NCBI GenBank assembly: GCA_030753015.1
Contig: JASMDC010000010.1
Location: forward strand, 1 to 64,000
From: Candidatus Undinarchaeales archaeon
Lineage (GTDB): Archaea > SpSt-1190 > JASMDC01
Reading direction: 5' to 3'
DNA length: 64,000 nt
In this document: piece by piece, positions 42,141 to 51,142 of the stretch
Numbering within the stretch: the first letter of the stretch is position 1
Layout: each line of letters starts with the position of its first letter
Notes under the pieces: model-generated
Databases searched by the model: none
Seen by the model: the letters and a program-made list of their open reading frames with translations, nothing else
What the model was told of the DNA's origin: nothing
Program-made: the position numbers and the translations under genes

Positions 42141-45100
42141 TCACTGCTGGGGATAACGTCGCCTCTGTTGCTGACCCGGCTGTTGTTGCTGTTGGCCCAT
42201 GCCAGCTTGTTGTTGCTGCTGACCCGGTTGTTGTTGCTGCTGACCCGGTTGTTGTTGCTGCTGACCCGGTTGTTGTTGCTGTTGGCCCATGCCAGCTTGC
42301 TGCTGTTGTTGGGGATAGCGCTGGCCGTACTGCTGCTGCTGGTAGCCTCGCTGGTAGTAGCCGGTCTGGGGGCGTCCCTGCATCCCTGGTTGCTGCTGCT
42401 GCATCCCCGGTTGTTGCTGCATCCCCGGCTTCGGCGCAGCTCCTGCTTGCCCCCCTCCTCCAGCCTGGGCGAGCTTGGCCTGGAACGCGTTAGCCACTCC
42501 CGCCTCGCGCATGTAAGCCATATAGCCGACCACACCAAGTAAGGATCCGAGGAGTACGAACACGACGGAGAACCTGACGACCTTCTGGAGCGTGGAGAGC
42601 TCTACCGTGGCCGGCTTGATGGTGTTAGCGACGATGAAGTCGTTCTGCCGCGCAATCACCTTGTTGATGGTGGCGAGGGCCGTATCGTACTCGCCTTCGA
42701 AGTACTGCTCTTCGGCCTCGTTGATCATCTTCTGGATCTCGAGACGGCCGTCCTCGTCCTCCACCTTCCCGATCCGGCTCTTGGCCTCAGAGAGCTTGTA
42801 CTCAACCTCCTCGACCATTGTCTCGTTCACATCACCTGATGGCTTCTTCGTGGGCTCCGGTGTGGTACTGGCGCCGGGTGAGGCGGACGGGTCCACGCTC
42901 GTATCAGGGGTGGGACTCGGTCCGGATGTGGGTGTGGTGCTGGGCTTGACCGTGGGCTTCGGTGTCGTCGAGGCCGATGGTGTGACGGTGGCATTGGGCT
43001 TGGTCGTTGGTGTTGCGGTCGCATTGGGGGCGACCGTTGCATTGGGCGAGATTGTGGCATTGGGGGCGACCGTTGCATTGGGCGTGAGAGTAGCGTTGGG
43101 CGTGACGGTGGCGTTTGGAACAGGAGTTGGCGTCGCCGATACATCGGGGGCCTCGATCAGTGCCGTGGTGTTGACGCACCCTTCGTTCTCCAGGGTATCG
43201 CGACAGCACACCTTGATCGTCTGGTTGCCTGGTGGGAGGTTCAGGATCCAGGAAACCGATGCGTTGGGCGACTCGATGGACGCGTTGCCCTCGAGCATGG
43301 ACGAGAGGGGCGTAGAGCTGTTGATGGTCACGGCGCACCGCTCCACGGGGAGGTAGGCGTCGGCGACGGACGTAGCGTTGACAGTGAGATTGCCGGACAC
43401 GGCAAGATCAAACGTCGGCGGATCCTGGTCCCGCACGAACACCGTCGTATTGGTGACCGAGTCGTAATCGCTGGAGCAGTTGACCTTCGCGGTGATATTG
43501 CCCGTGTCGGTGATGCTGAAGGAAAGGTAGGCCGAGCCCTGCTTCTTGCCGCTTTCGAGCATGTCCAGCACGGGACCCTTGGTACCGTTCTCGTACACCA
43601 GTCGGCCGGAGCATGATGCTATGTGCTTGCTTTTGTAATCGGCATAGATCATCGCAGTACGGTCGGTGATCGGCTCGATCGGGCGCACGGTGACGTTGAT
43701 GGTACCATTGAGGCCGAGCGCCTGGAACGTGCTGTTGTCGGTGACGTTCCAGCGGCCGCCCTCGTTGATGACCCATGCCCGTGCCGTGATATAGGTCCCT
43801 GCCGTGAGATTGGCCTGGGCGATGGTGAACGTGATGTCGACGAGCCCGCTCTTCCCCGATAGGTCCTCGGTGACGTTCTTGAACTCACCAGTCGCGTTGT
43901 GTTCGAACACGGCGCTCGTAAGAGCGAGGGCGTCACCCGCCTTAACATCGATATCGACGTCCTGGTCGGCCGTGACACTGTCCGGGATGTCGCTGATAGT
44001 GATGTTGGGCGCTCCCGGGTAGCGGAGCAGGGAGATGGTGGAGTTGTTGTTCCCAAGGACGCCCACCAGGAGGTCGCCGTGGCTGCCAAGTGCGATGGAG
44101 GCGATCCGTTCGCCGGGCCACGTACGCGTCGCCAGCTCGTTGAGGTCCTTGTCGAGCAGCACGACCTTGCCACCTTCACCGGGCTTACCGCCACCTGCCA
44201 CGAGCTCGATCTCATCGGAGGAGATCGCACCGGGGATGAGGTCGCCGAATGTGGCGATGGAGAGCGGAGCGATGTCGGTCACGGGGGTGAGAGGGGTACC
44301 CGTGGCTGCGTACTTTGTGATGTCCGTGACGAGCACGTTCTGGTCCTGGATGCCCAGGATGATCTCCTTGAACCCGTAATCGGTCCCGATGGGGCCGTCA
44401 TTGTCGATGATGTCGGCGGCGACGATCCTGCGGATATCGGTCCAACTGGGATCGGTGACCGATTTGATCTCGTCGAAGGCCTGAAGCCCGCGCTGGAGGA
44501 TCACCAGCTTCGAGGTCACTCCGTTGCTCAGGGCCACGACGACCTCCTTGGTTCCGATGGCCTCCTCGTAGAGATTCTTGACATCGAGGTCCGAGACCGT
44601 GGTGTTCTCGTCCCAGGTCGTGACGGGAATGCTGCCGTCGAAGAGCTCGAGGTCCTTGGTGAGGATCTTGAGGAAAGGCCGCTTCTCATCGGCCGCCACA
44701 GGGAGGTAGAATCCCCCGACCAGGATCTCAAGGGTTGTGCTCGAGATCTCGATGTCGGCGACATGGAGGGCGGTCGCGTAGGTCATGCGTCCGTCATGCG
44801 TCCAGTTCAGCTGCTTGACCATGTTGAGCTCACGGTTGAACACGATCACCTGGGATGTGACGTTCGTCGGATCGGTGGTGTTGTAGTTGAAGTTGGCCGT
44901 CACGACGATCTCCTTGAGGTCGTCGCCGTCGAGGTCCACGACCTCCATATCAGTGAACTGGTAGCCCCGTCCTAACAGGTCCCAGTTCATCAGCGACTTG
45001 ACGGTCGTGGAGGGATCGGCCTCGTTAGCGAAGAAGATGAACGCCTTGTCCTTGGTCCCCGCGGGAGCTAATATGTGCCCGGCCATGACGATGGTGTCCG

Positions 45101-45257
45101 GCTCGCCGGGCCCCAGGGGCGTCTTGGCCACCTTGAGGATCTGGATATCGCCTGAGGACGTGTCGCTGGCGGTCTCGATGAGGGTGTAGGCGGCGAGGGC
45201 CGGTCGTAGGAGTAGAAGTATAAGAACTCCCAGTACCAAGAGGCGTCCCCTCTTCAT
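42141..45257 (-). CDS. Large surface protein with glycosylation-rich stalk and Gln-rich tail
   Basis: This 1038 aa protein starts with a signal peptide (LLVLGVLILLLLRPALAA). The first about 410 residues contain repeated short strands with Asp-rich turns (LDGDDLKEIVVTANF) resembling FG-GAP beta-propeller repeats; Ig-like segments follow (about 430-700). Residues about 705-790 form a Pro/Thr/Ser/Asn stalk with seven N-A-T sequons, then a helical stretch, a single membrane helix (VVRFSVVFVLLGSLLGVVGYM, about 915) and a cytosolic Gln/Gly/Pro tail of about 120 residues. Function unknown; probably a glycosylated cell-surface sensor or adhesin. A minus-strand GATAAATAC box lies about 25 bases upstream. 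Confidence 0.8.
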   Translation of the reverse strand: MKRGRLLVLGVLILLLLRPALAAYTLIETASDTSSGDIQILKVAKTPLGPGEPDTIVMAGHILAPAGTKDKAFIFFANEADPSTTVKSLMNWDLLGRGYQFTDMEVVDLDGDDLKEIVVTANFNYNTTDPTNVTSQVIVFNRELNMVKQLNWTHDGRMTYATALHVADIEISSTTLEILVGGFYLPVAADEKRPFLKILTKDLELFDGSIPVTTWDENTTVSDLDVKNLYEEAIGTKEVVVALSNGVTSKLVILQRGLQAFDEIKSVTDPSWTDIRRIVAADIIDNDGPIGTDYGFKEIILGIQDQNVLVTDITKYAATGTPLTPVTDIAPLSIATFGDLIPGAISSDEIELVAGGGKPGEGGKVVLLDKDLNELATRTWPGERIASIALGSHGDLLVGVLGNNNSTISLLRYPGAPNITISDIPDSVTADQDVDIDVKAGDALALTSAVFEHNATGEFKNVTEDLSGKSGLVDITFTIAQANLTAGTYITARAWVINEGGRWNVTDNSTFQALGLNGTINVTVRPIEPITDRTAMIYADYKSKHIASCSGRLVYENGTKGPVLDMLESGKKQGSAYLSFSITDTGNITAKVNCSSDYDSVTNTTVFVRDQDPPTFDLAVSGNLTVNATSVADAYLPVERCAVTINSSTPLSSMLEGNASIESPNASVSWILNLPPGNQTIKVCCRDTLENEGCVNTTALIEAPDVSATPTPVPNATVTPNATLTPNATVAPNATISPNATVAPNATATPTTKPNATVTPSASTTPKPTVKPSTTPTSGPSPTPDTSVDPSASPGASTTPEPTKKPSGDVNETMVEEVEYKLSEAKSRIGKVEDEDGRLEIQKMINEAEEQYFEGEYDTALATINKVIARQNDFIVANTIKPATVELSTLQKVVRFSVVFVLLGSLLGVVGYMAYMREAGVANAFQAKLAQAGGGGQAGAAPKPGMQQQPGMQQQQPGMQGRPQTGYYQRGYQQQQYGQRYPQQQQQAGMGQQQQQPGQQQQQPGQQQQQPGQQQQQAGMGQQQQQPGQQQRRRYPQQ
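42165..42320. repeat. Short tandem repeats coding the Gln-rich tail
   Basis: Units with period 21 bases (GACCCGG at 42221, 42242 and 42263) encode PGQQQQQ repeats, flanked by two copies of a GTTGGCCCATGCCAGCTTG unit. Such DNA can change length by slippage. Confidence 0.75.
43010..43110. repeat. Repeats coding the NAT stalk
   Basis: Imperfect units of about 18 bases, each with GCATTGGG on the plus strand, encode PNAT[VIL]-type repeats of the surface protein's stalk. Confidence 0.65.
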
Positions 45258-45390
45258 GTATACATTACCTCCTGCGTAGTATTTATCCTTTACAGTACGA
45301 CTACTTAAGTCTCAATGATTTATAAAGCAGCATTGGATCGTAGGGTTACGCACGGCACCCCCATCCTACGTACGGCCGCTCTACGGACCT

Positions 45391-48300
45391 CTATCCCGCA
45401 ACGGTGACCTCACCGGCCGCACTTTCTGCCGTTATCGCCGGGTTGTAGTAGGCGTAGGCCTTGCTCACCGGGATCTTGGCCTTCACCGGAAAGAGCGACA
45501 TCATCTTGAAGGAGAGGGCGAGCTCCTTATCTCTGGGCAGGTCGTCGATGTACAGTACGATCTTGCGCCCGGCCGTCTCGAACCGCATGATGGTGCCATC
45601 CTCCAAGAGCGTGTCGAGTGAACCGGGATTGGCAGCGAATCCCGTGGGCACAGCGACGTCCACAAGGAGCATACCTGTGGAGGAACCCGAGCCGCGGTAC
45701 GTCACCGACACGTCCACGTCGATGAGGGCGGAGACGGCCACATCGGCCGTGTCATAAGTGACCTGAAGGTCGAGGTCCGGCGTCGGTGCGGCCTCGAGCA
45801 GGGCGGGCTCATGCCAGATACTGACGACCTGGGTGGACACCTCGCCGGAACCGTCGCCCACGAGCGAGACCGTGGCCGTGCCGCTGGGGACCTCAACGGT
45901 CTGGAGCACGTCGAAGTTGTCCTGATTAACATCCAGAGCGGCCACCTCGGTCCCGTCCGCGAGCACCCTGACGCTGAGATCGACCTCCCGGGCTTGTGAG
46001 CGAGCGGCGAGCATGAGTGTCTTGAAGGCCATCACCGTGTCCTGGGTGGAGCCGTACCCGCCGCGGCTGTTGCGCTGCGAGTGTATCCACTTGACGATGC
46101 CGGCGGCCTCGGGACGCTTGAGCTCCATGAGGAGGATGGCAGCGTACGAAGCGGTCTCCACGGCCACGGTCGCGGGCTGGACGTGCAGGTCCTTGCCCTC
46201 GGTCACGGGCGCACCGAACGACGTCCCCTTCTCCCCCACCTGGGAGAGGTCGAGGACCATGTCGGCTGCCCGCTCGGCATCGGGCGAGGCTAGCCTGTTG
46301 AGGGCGAGCCCGGCGATGGAAAGGGCGTACGCGTCGCTCTTCGCGCTGTCGAGTTCGGCCTCCAGATAGGAGCGCGCTTTGTCGAGCACACCAGAGGGTG
46401 CTCGGCCGTAGTCGGAGAGGGCGAGCACGGTGTAGGCCGTGAGGCCGAAGGTGCCGGAGAGGCCGCCGGAGAGGTCCTTATGACAGAGGAACCCGACAGG
46501 TGCCCATGAGCCATCGGCACCCTGGTGGCTCACGATCCAGTCGGCGGTGCGGTCCATCACGCCCTCGTCGATGGTCATGAGCTCGCGGGCACCGCTGAAG
46601 GTCATAAGGACGAAGGCGGTCAGCCACAGGCTCCCCTCGGGATCTGAGTTACCGAAGGCGGAGAATGAGCCGTCAGTTCGCTGGAAGGTCAGCTCCCGTT
46701 GGTACCCCGTCTGCATGAGGAACTCCGACTTGGCGCGGATCTCGGGAGTGAGCTGGTCGCTTTGCTTGAGGTAGCGGAGCATCTCCGTGTTAGGCGCCAT
46801 CCTGATCATGGTCTGCTCGCCGCATCCGGTGGGGAGGGTTAGGAGGTTCTCGACACCGGTGATCGCCTGGGCGGCCAGGCTAGGCGTTACGTGCACGAGC
46901 ACCTTGTCCGAGTCTGGGACGAGATCGACGGGCATGGACACGTCAACGTCGGTGCGCTGGCCGGCCGAGAGCATCGCGTTCTCCACCGACTCGCGACGGG
47001 TGCCCTCGGGATCCACGATGAGGGTCTTTACGACCGCGTCGGCCTTGTTCGGGCCCCTGGCCGTGATGCGCACCTTCCTGGTGCCGACCTTCGTGGGCCG
47101 GATGACGTACGTGACGGACCGGACGCCACTGGGCTCGACCTCCACCTCGGCGTCCGCGCCGGACACCAGGTCGTACCAGTCGCCGCCCTCCAGCGTCACC
47201 TGGACCTTCTGGGGCACACCCAGGTAGTTGTACACCTGGACCTTGACCGGGAACTCCTCGCCGCGGATGACCGCGTATGGGAGGTCGGGATCCGCAAAGA
47301 ACTCCTGGAACACCTTCAGGCTCCCCTCTGCGATGCCGAGACCTGCTGACGACGAGGATACCGCGTGGAGCCTCCATGTGGTGATGGAGTCTGGTACCGA
47401 GAGCGACATGGTGGCCGTTCCGTCGTCTGCGGTCTCCAAGTCAGGCACCCACATCCACGTCTCCGGGAAGAACTGGCGCACTCGCTCGACCTCGGCGAGC
47501 TCCTGGCCGTCGCTATCGTCGGCTGCCTGCGTCTTCTTTTCCATGGGCGCTGCTGCCATCATCCTCTTTGGAACCGCCATGACCGCTTTTTCGACCATGT
47601 CGAATTCCATCGCCTCCTCGAAGAGACCACCGGGCGCCATGCCCCCGCGCATACCGATATCGGCCTCCTGCGTGCGTGGCACCACGAGGTCGTCCGAGGC
47701 GAGAACTATCAGCCCTGCCTCCTCCAGCGTCTCCCACGCGCCCTGCGGGGGTTTGTACGATGGCCCCCACCGATTGATATCGGGCTTCGGATGTGCCTCG
47801 GCGGACGGCTCCATGAACCGCCGCTCCAGCTCGTCGAACACCTGGCGGAGATTGAGGCGACCCTCGCTGAGGGCGAACACCGATTCGTCCACGATGGCGA
47901 ACCCTATCTCGGACCTGCGCTGGGCGTCGAAGGACACAGTGACCGTGTCCCCCGGTGCCGCCTCATCCTTGTCGAATTCAGCGGTGAGCTCTACCGGGAG
48001 CTTCAGCTCAACATCGAAGGGCAGTGTGTCTGCGGCCACTTCGCTATCGGGATTGATGCGATAGGCCACGATCTTGGCCGACGGTGCCATGGTGGGCGTG
48101 ACGGCGAAGGAGATAGCGTTACCGTCGCTCGCACCCGAGAACACCGTGCGCCCTCCGGCTACGACGTCGTAGAATGTCGTGCCCGGGAAGGTGGCGTGGG
48201 CCTCGGCCTCGAACAGCGTTCCGATCCCGATAACGCCTCTGGTCTTCTGGGCAAGATGGATGAACGAGGAGCTTGGCGAGTAGGCCAGTGTGAGGTCGAG

Positions 48301-50043
48301 CGAGGCGGTGGTCCCCTGGGCCGCAGCGGATACCGATCCCTTCTGAGTAGTGTTGGGGGGCGTGTAGGTCACAAGGGCCATACCGTTCTTCGTCTCGACC
48401 GTCCGATCCGTTGATGTCCCCTCGCTCCACATGTCGTCGCTGAAGGCGGTCGACAGGACAACTTCCGCATCCACGGGCACGCCATCGGGCGTTTTGGTGA
48501 TGACCAGGAGGTCAAAGGGCAGCCCGGGCTTGATCGTCGGGCTCTCGGCGATGAGCTGGATGACCAGCGGCGACTCGACGACCTTCAGAAGACGGGATTC
48601 CTTCTCCTCGTGGTCGCCCGTGTCGGTGACGGTGATGTTGAGCATCAGCGAGCCCGCCCCTCCGGCGCCCACGGTCCCTGCAGCGAAACCAGCGGCAGCG
48701 AGATCGAACTCGGTGTTCCCCTCATCATCGAGCTCGGCGGTGTATGTAGCGTACTCCTCCCACACCCCGCGGTACACCGACGCTACGATCTCGGCCGTCC
48801 CCTTCACGGGCTTGCCAAAGAAGTAATTTCCTGACACCGAGCCCTTAACCTTCTCGTCGACGAGCACCCATTCCTTCTCCATGTCGACCTCGATCTTGAA
48901 CTTGGGGAGCACGTACTTCTCCACGCGCACGTCCACCGTCGCCTCGGCGTCGCCCGATGTCGCCGTGACCTTCCAGGTGCCAAGGTTGAGCTCGGTGGCC
49001 AGTGGGAGGTCGAAGGACAAAGAGCCCCAGCCGGAGGACGTGTCCACCTTCTTGAAGACCTTGATGCCCTTCGCGTCCTGGACGCTCACCTCGAGGGGTG
49101 CTGACACGGGGCGAAGCTCGGCATCGAGCACCAGCACGCGGCCGCGGATCGTCTGTCCCGGCTTGTAGATCGGCTTGTCCGTCTCGATGAACAGCAGGCG
49201 TCCGACCTTGATGGAAACGTCGCCGGTCAGGTGGTCCGGGCCGGACTCGATTATGAGTCGGTAACCGCCCTCGGGCACATCAGGGACGGTGAAGGGAGCG
49301 AGCACGTGGCCGTCGGTACCGGTCTTCCCCTCGTAGACCATGGAGGGGGGTTCGTCGTCCTTGTTGAGGAGGAGGAGGGTGATAGGGGTGTCCGGGACAG
49401 GGCCCCCTTTCTCATCTGTGACGGTGACCGTAGCGGCCGCGCTCCCTCCAGCGTAGAGTGTATCAGTGGTGACGAGCATGACCCGGTGGTCGGTGGCAGG
49501 GATGAGCGTCGTGGCGGTCGTACCCTTGATGTCCACGGCATGGGCGGCCAGTTCCGTCGTGTGCTCCTTGAACCGGGCGAGCAGGTCGGTACAGAGCGCG
49601 GTCTGGTCCCGGCCCCAACCGGCCACGACGATCGCGTAACGATTATCGGAGAGCCTGTTCTTGTACGCGCGCACCACGGCCCGCGGCTCTGTACAAGGCC
49701 AGGTTCGACCTGCACAGAAGTCCCACTTGGTGAGCCTGAGCTCTCGGGCGAAGCTGTTGACGGCGGGCCCGCCCACTACGATGAGATGGGCCTCCTGCCG
49801 GCTCCATGGCGTCAACTGGTCATCAGCGGACGAGATGGCGTCGAAGCCTGCGGCACGCAAACCCTTCTCCAGGGCCTTTGCAGCGGTCTCGTCATCAGCG
49901 TGGGCGGATGCGCCCCAGACGACGATCACCGTGTCGTCACCTATTCCCGCGATGGCCTCGTTGACGGACACTGCGGCAAGTCCCTGGCTGCATATCAGTG
50001 CCAAGATCAATAGGAAATGGAACGGTCGTACTCGGGCTCCCAT
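45391..50043 (-). CDS. Thioester alpha-2-macroglobulin/TEP-like surface protein
   Basis: This 1550 aa secreted protein has a signal peptide (FHFLLILALICSQGLAA), an N-terminal domain of about 190 residues with a GGPAVN turn like those of archaeal S-layer proteins, then macroglobulin (MG) domains, a bait-like region rich in Met/Ala/Lys (about 815-845), FFPETWMWVPDL (about 860) starting the next conserved block, and the thioester LPTGCGEQTM with Cys1074 and Gln1077. C-terminal alpha-alpha toroid and receptor-binding-like domains follow. Family proteins trap proteases or label targets through the thioester. GCGEQ and the FPETWMW block are closer to animal TEP/A2M proteins than to bacterial YfhM. 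No C-terminal anchor is seen. Confidence 0.9.
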   Translation of the reverse strand: MGARVRPFHFLLILALICSQGLAAVSVNEAIAGIGDDTVIVVWGASAHADDETAAKALEKGLRAAGFDAISSADDQLTPWSRQEAHLIVVGGPAVNSFARELRLTKWDFCAGRTWPCTEPRAVVRAYKNRLSDNRYAIVVAGWGRDQTALCTDLLARFKEHTTELAAHAVDIKGTTATTLIPATDHRVMLVTTDTLYAGGSAAATVTVTDEKGGPVPDTPITLLLLNKDDEPPSMVYEGKTGTDGHVLAPFTVPDVPEGGYRLIIESGPDHLTGDVSIKVGRLLFIETDKPIYKPGQTIRGRVLVLDAELRPVSAPLEVSVQDAKGIKVFKKVDTSSGWGSLSFDLPLATELNLGTWKVTATSGDAEATVDVRVEKYVLPKFKIEVDMEKEWVLVDEKVKGSVSGNYFFGKPVKGTAEIVASVYRGVWEEYATYTAELDDEGNTEFDLAAAGFAAGTVGAGGAGSLMLNITVTDTGDHEEKESRLLKVVESPLVIQLIAESPTIKPGLPFDLLVITKTPDGVPVDAEVVLSTAFSDDMWSEGTSTDRTVETKNGMALVTYTPPNTTQKGSVSAAAQGTTASLDLTLAYSPSSSFIHLAQKTRGVIGIGTLFEAEAHATFPGTTFYDVVAGGRTVFSGASDGNAISFAVTPTMAPSAKIVAYRINPDSEVAADTLPFDVELKLPVELTAEFDKDEAAPGDTVTVSFDAQRRSEIGFAIVDESVFALSEGRLNLRQVFDELERRFMEPSAEAHPKPDINRWGPSYKPPQGAWETLEEAGLIVLASDDLVVPRTQEADIGMRGGMAPGGLFEEAMEFDMVEKAVMAVPKRMMAAAPMEKKTQAADDSDGQELAEVERVRQFFPETWMWVPDLETADDGTATMSLSVPDSITTWRLHAVSSSSAGLGIAEGSLKVFQEFFADPDLPYAVIRGEEFPVKVQVYNYLGVPQKVQVTLEGGDWYDLVSGADAEVEVEPSGVRSVTYVIRPTKVGTRKVRITARGPNKADAVVKTLIVDPEGTRRESVENAMLSAGQRTDVDVSMPVDLVPDSDKVLVHVTPSLAAQAITGVENLLTLPTGCGEQTMIRMAPNTEMLRYLKQSDQLTPEIRAKSEFLMQTGYQRELTFQRTDGSFSAFGNSDPEGSLWLTAFVLMTFSGARELMTIDEGVMDRTADWIVSHQGADGSWAPVGFLCHKDLSGGLSGTFGLTAYTVLALSDYGRAPSGVLDKARSYLEAELDSAKSDAYALSIAGLALNRLASPDAERAADMVLDLSQVGEKGTSFGAPVTEGKDLHVQPATVAVETASYAAILLMELKRPEAAGIVKWIHSQRNSRGGYGSTQDTVMAFKTLMLAARSQAREVDLSVRVLADGTEVAALDVNQDNFDVLQTVEVPSGTATVSLVGDGSGEVSTQVVSIWHEPALLEAAPTPDLDLQVTYDTADVAVSALIDVDVSVTYRGSGSSTGMLLVDVAVPTGFAANPGSLDTLLEDGTIMRFETAGRKIVLYIDDLPRDKELALSFKMMSLFPVKAKIPVSKAYAYYNPAITAESAAGEVTVAG

Positions 50044-50066
50044 ACCAGATTGATAGGCTTGCAGGG

Positions 50067-50075
50067 CTTAAAAAC
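50067..50075 (-). promoter_or_regulatory. TATA box for the macroglobulin gene
   Basis: The minus strand reads GTTTTTAAG centred 28 bases upstream of ATG 50043. Confidence 0.5.
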
Positions 50076-50130
50076 CGGCGTGTTTTTCTAGGGTTGACAC
50101 CACACGGTCGTTCATAACGGAAAGAAAACG

Positions 50131-50138
50131 TTTTTATA
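50131..50138 (+). promoter_or_regulatory. TATA box for the HAD gene
   Basis: TTTTTATA is centred 28 bases before the GTG at 50163, supporting a leaderless GTG start. Confidence 0.5.
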
Positions 50139-50162
50139 GAGCCTCTGGGGCTCGGCGTCCTC

Positions 50163-50909
50163 GTGGACGCCGGGTATGATATCGTGCTTAGTGACTTCGA
50201 CGGCACGATATACCACGAGGGCAAGATAGATCCCGAGGTCGTCGAGGCCTTCCGCCGAGAGCACGAGGAAGGACGACGTGTAGGGATCGTCACCGGGGCA
50301 GGTGTTGACCACGTTCTTGACTGCCTCGAGGAGACCGGTGCCACTGAAATGCTCCAGTACGTCGACTTCATCGCCACCCAGTCGGCGGCCGAGTTCCACA
50401 CCCTTGAGAACGGTGAGGTGACCGAGAGCATCTACCTCGTGACCGATGAGGTCCGGGACCTCGTGGCCGAGCTCCACCCCCGGTTCGAGGAGATCTGCGG
50501 AGGGTCCACTTTCAACTGGGGCGGATCCCTCGGGTACATCACCGGCGACGATATCGAGCGACGCGACAGCATCGCCAAAGAGCTCAGGGAAGAGTTCTCA
50601 CCTTACGGGCTCAAGGTGCAGACCTGGGCCACCGGTGTAGGCATCTCCCCGGTGACCAAGTACGACGGACTGGACCGGTACTTTACCGAGCATGAGGGTG
50701 AGATACCAGTTGCTCTCGCTCTCGGCGATAGCGAGAACGATGTCCCGCTATTCACCTTTGCCAAGGAGCACGGTGGGTACGCTGGTCAGGTGGGGAACGG
50801 TCGAGACCTTGATTTCCCGGTCGACTACAAGGCGACGGCACACGCTGGTGCGGGCGTGGCCGAAATCATCGATCACTACCGCGATATGCCGGACGGGTAC
50901 GCTCTCTAA
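50163..50909 (+). CDS. HAD-superfamily phosphatase (type IIB-like)
   Basis: This 248 aa hydrolase has motif I SDFDGT at about residue 10, motif II VTGAG (about 43), motif III Lys in SPVTKYDGL (about 163), and motif IV GDSENDVPLF (about 182). It removes phosphate from a small metabolite (Cof/SPP-like group); the substrate is unknown. The GTG start is preferred on the TATA distance. It is divergent from the macroglobulin gene; the two promoters lie about 60 bases apart. Confidence 0.85.
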   Translation: MDAGYDIVLSDFDGTIYHEGKIDPEVVEAFRREHEEGRRVGIVTGAGVDHVLDCLEETGATEMLQYVDFIATQSAAEFHTLENGEVTESIYLVTDEVRDLVAELHPRFEEICGGSTFNWGGSLGYITGDDIERRDSIAKELREEFSPYGLKVQTWATGVGISPVTKYDGLDRYFTEHEGEIPVALALGDSENDVPLFTFAKEHGGYAGQVGNGRDLDFPVDYKATAHAGAGVAEIIDHYRDMPDGYAL

Positions 50910-50940
50910 ACCTAATCCTTCGTGTCCCGGGAAGGGCACC

Positions 50941-51059
50941 ATGTGTCGCACCATAGCGTGATACTGAGTGTCGCTGGATGCTGAAGGGGCATCACCAATA
51001 CGTTACGGTCGCTCCTAATGTGCCCATGGAAGTGCCAAGATGTGTCGCACTATAGCGTG
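50941..51059 (+). repeat. Two 20-base direct repeats upstream of pepT
   Basis: ATGTGTCGCACCATAGCGTG (50941-50960) and ATGTGTCGCACTATAGCGTG (51040-51059) differ at one base and start 99 bases apart, within the gap between the HAD gene and pepT. They could be regulator binding sites; a mobile fragment cannot be excluded. Nothing else is apparent in this 233-base gap besides the TTTATACC box at 51091-51098. Confidence 0.6.
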
Positions 51060-51142
51060 TCACGAGGATACGCCCACCAGTGATTAACTATTTATACCGC
51101 TTTACCTGCCGAATCCGGCTGTCAGTCAGACGGTGATATACC

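Noticed and set aside
42165-42320. Possible CRISPR array
   Set aside because: The repeats are 21-base coding units without spacers, inside the Gln-rich tail of a surface protein; no cas gene is present.
50163-50909. HAD gene as sucrose-phosphate phosphatase or phosphoglycolate phosphatase
   Set aside because: Motifs support only the HAD fold; the cap sequence did not allow a specific substrate.
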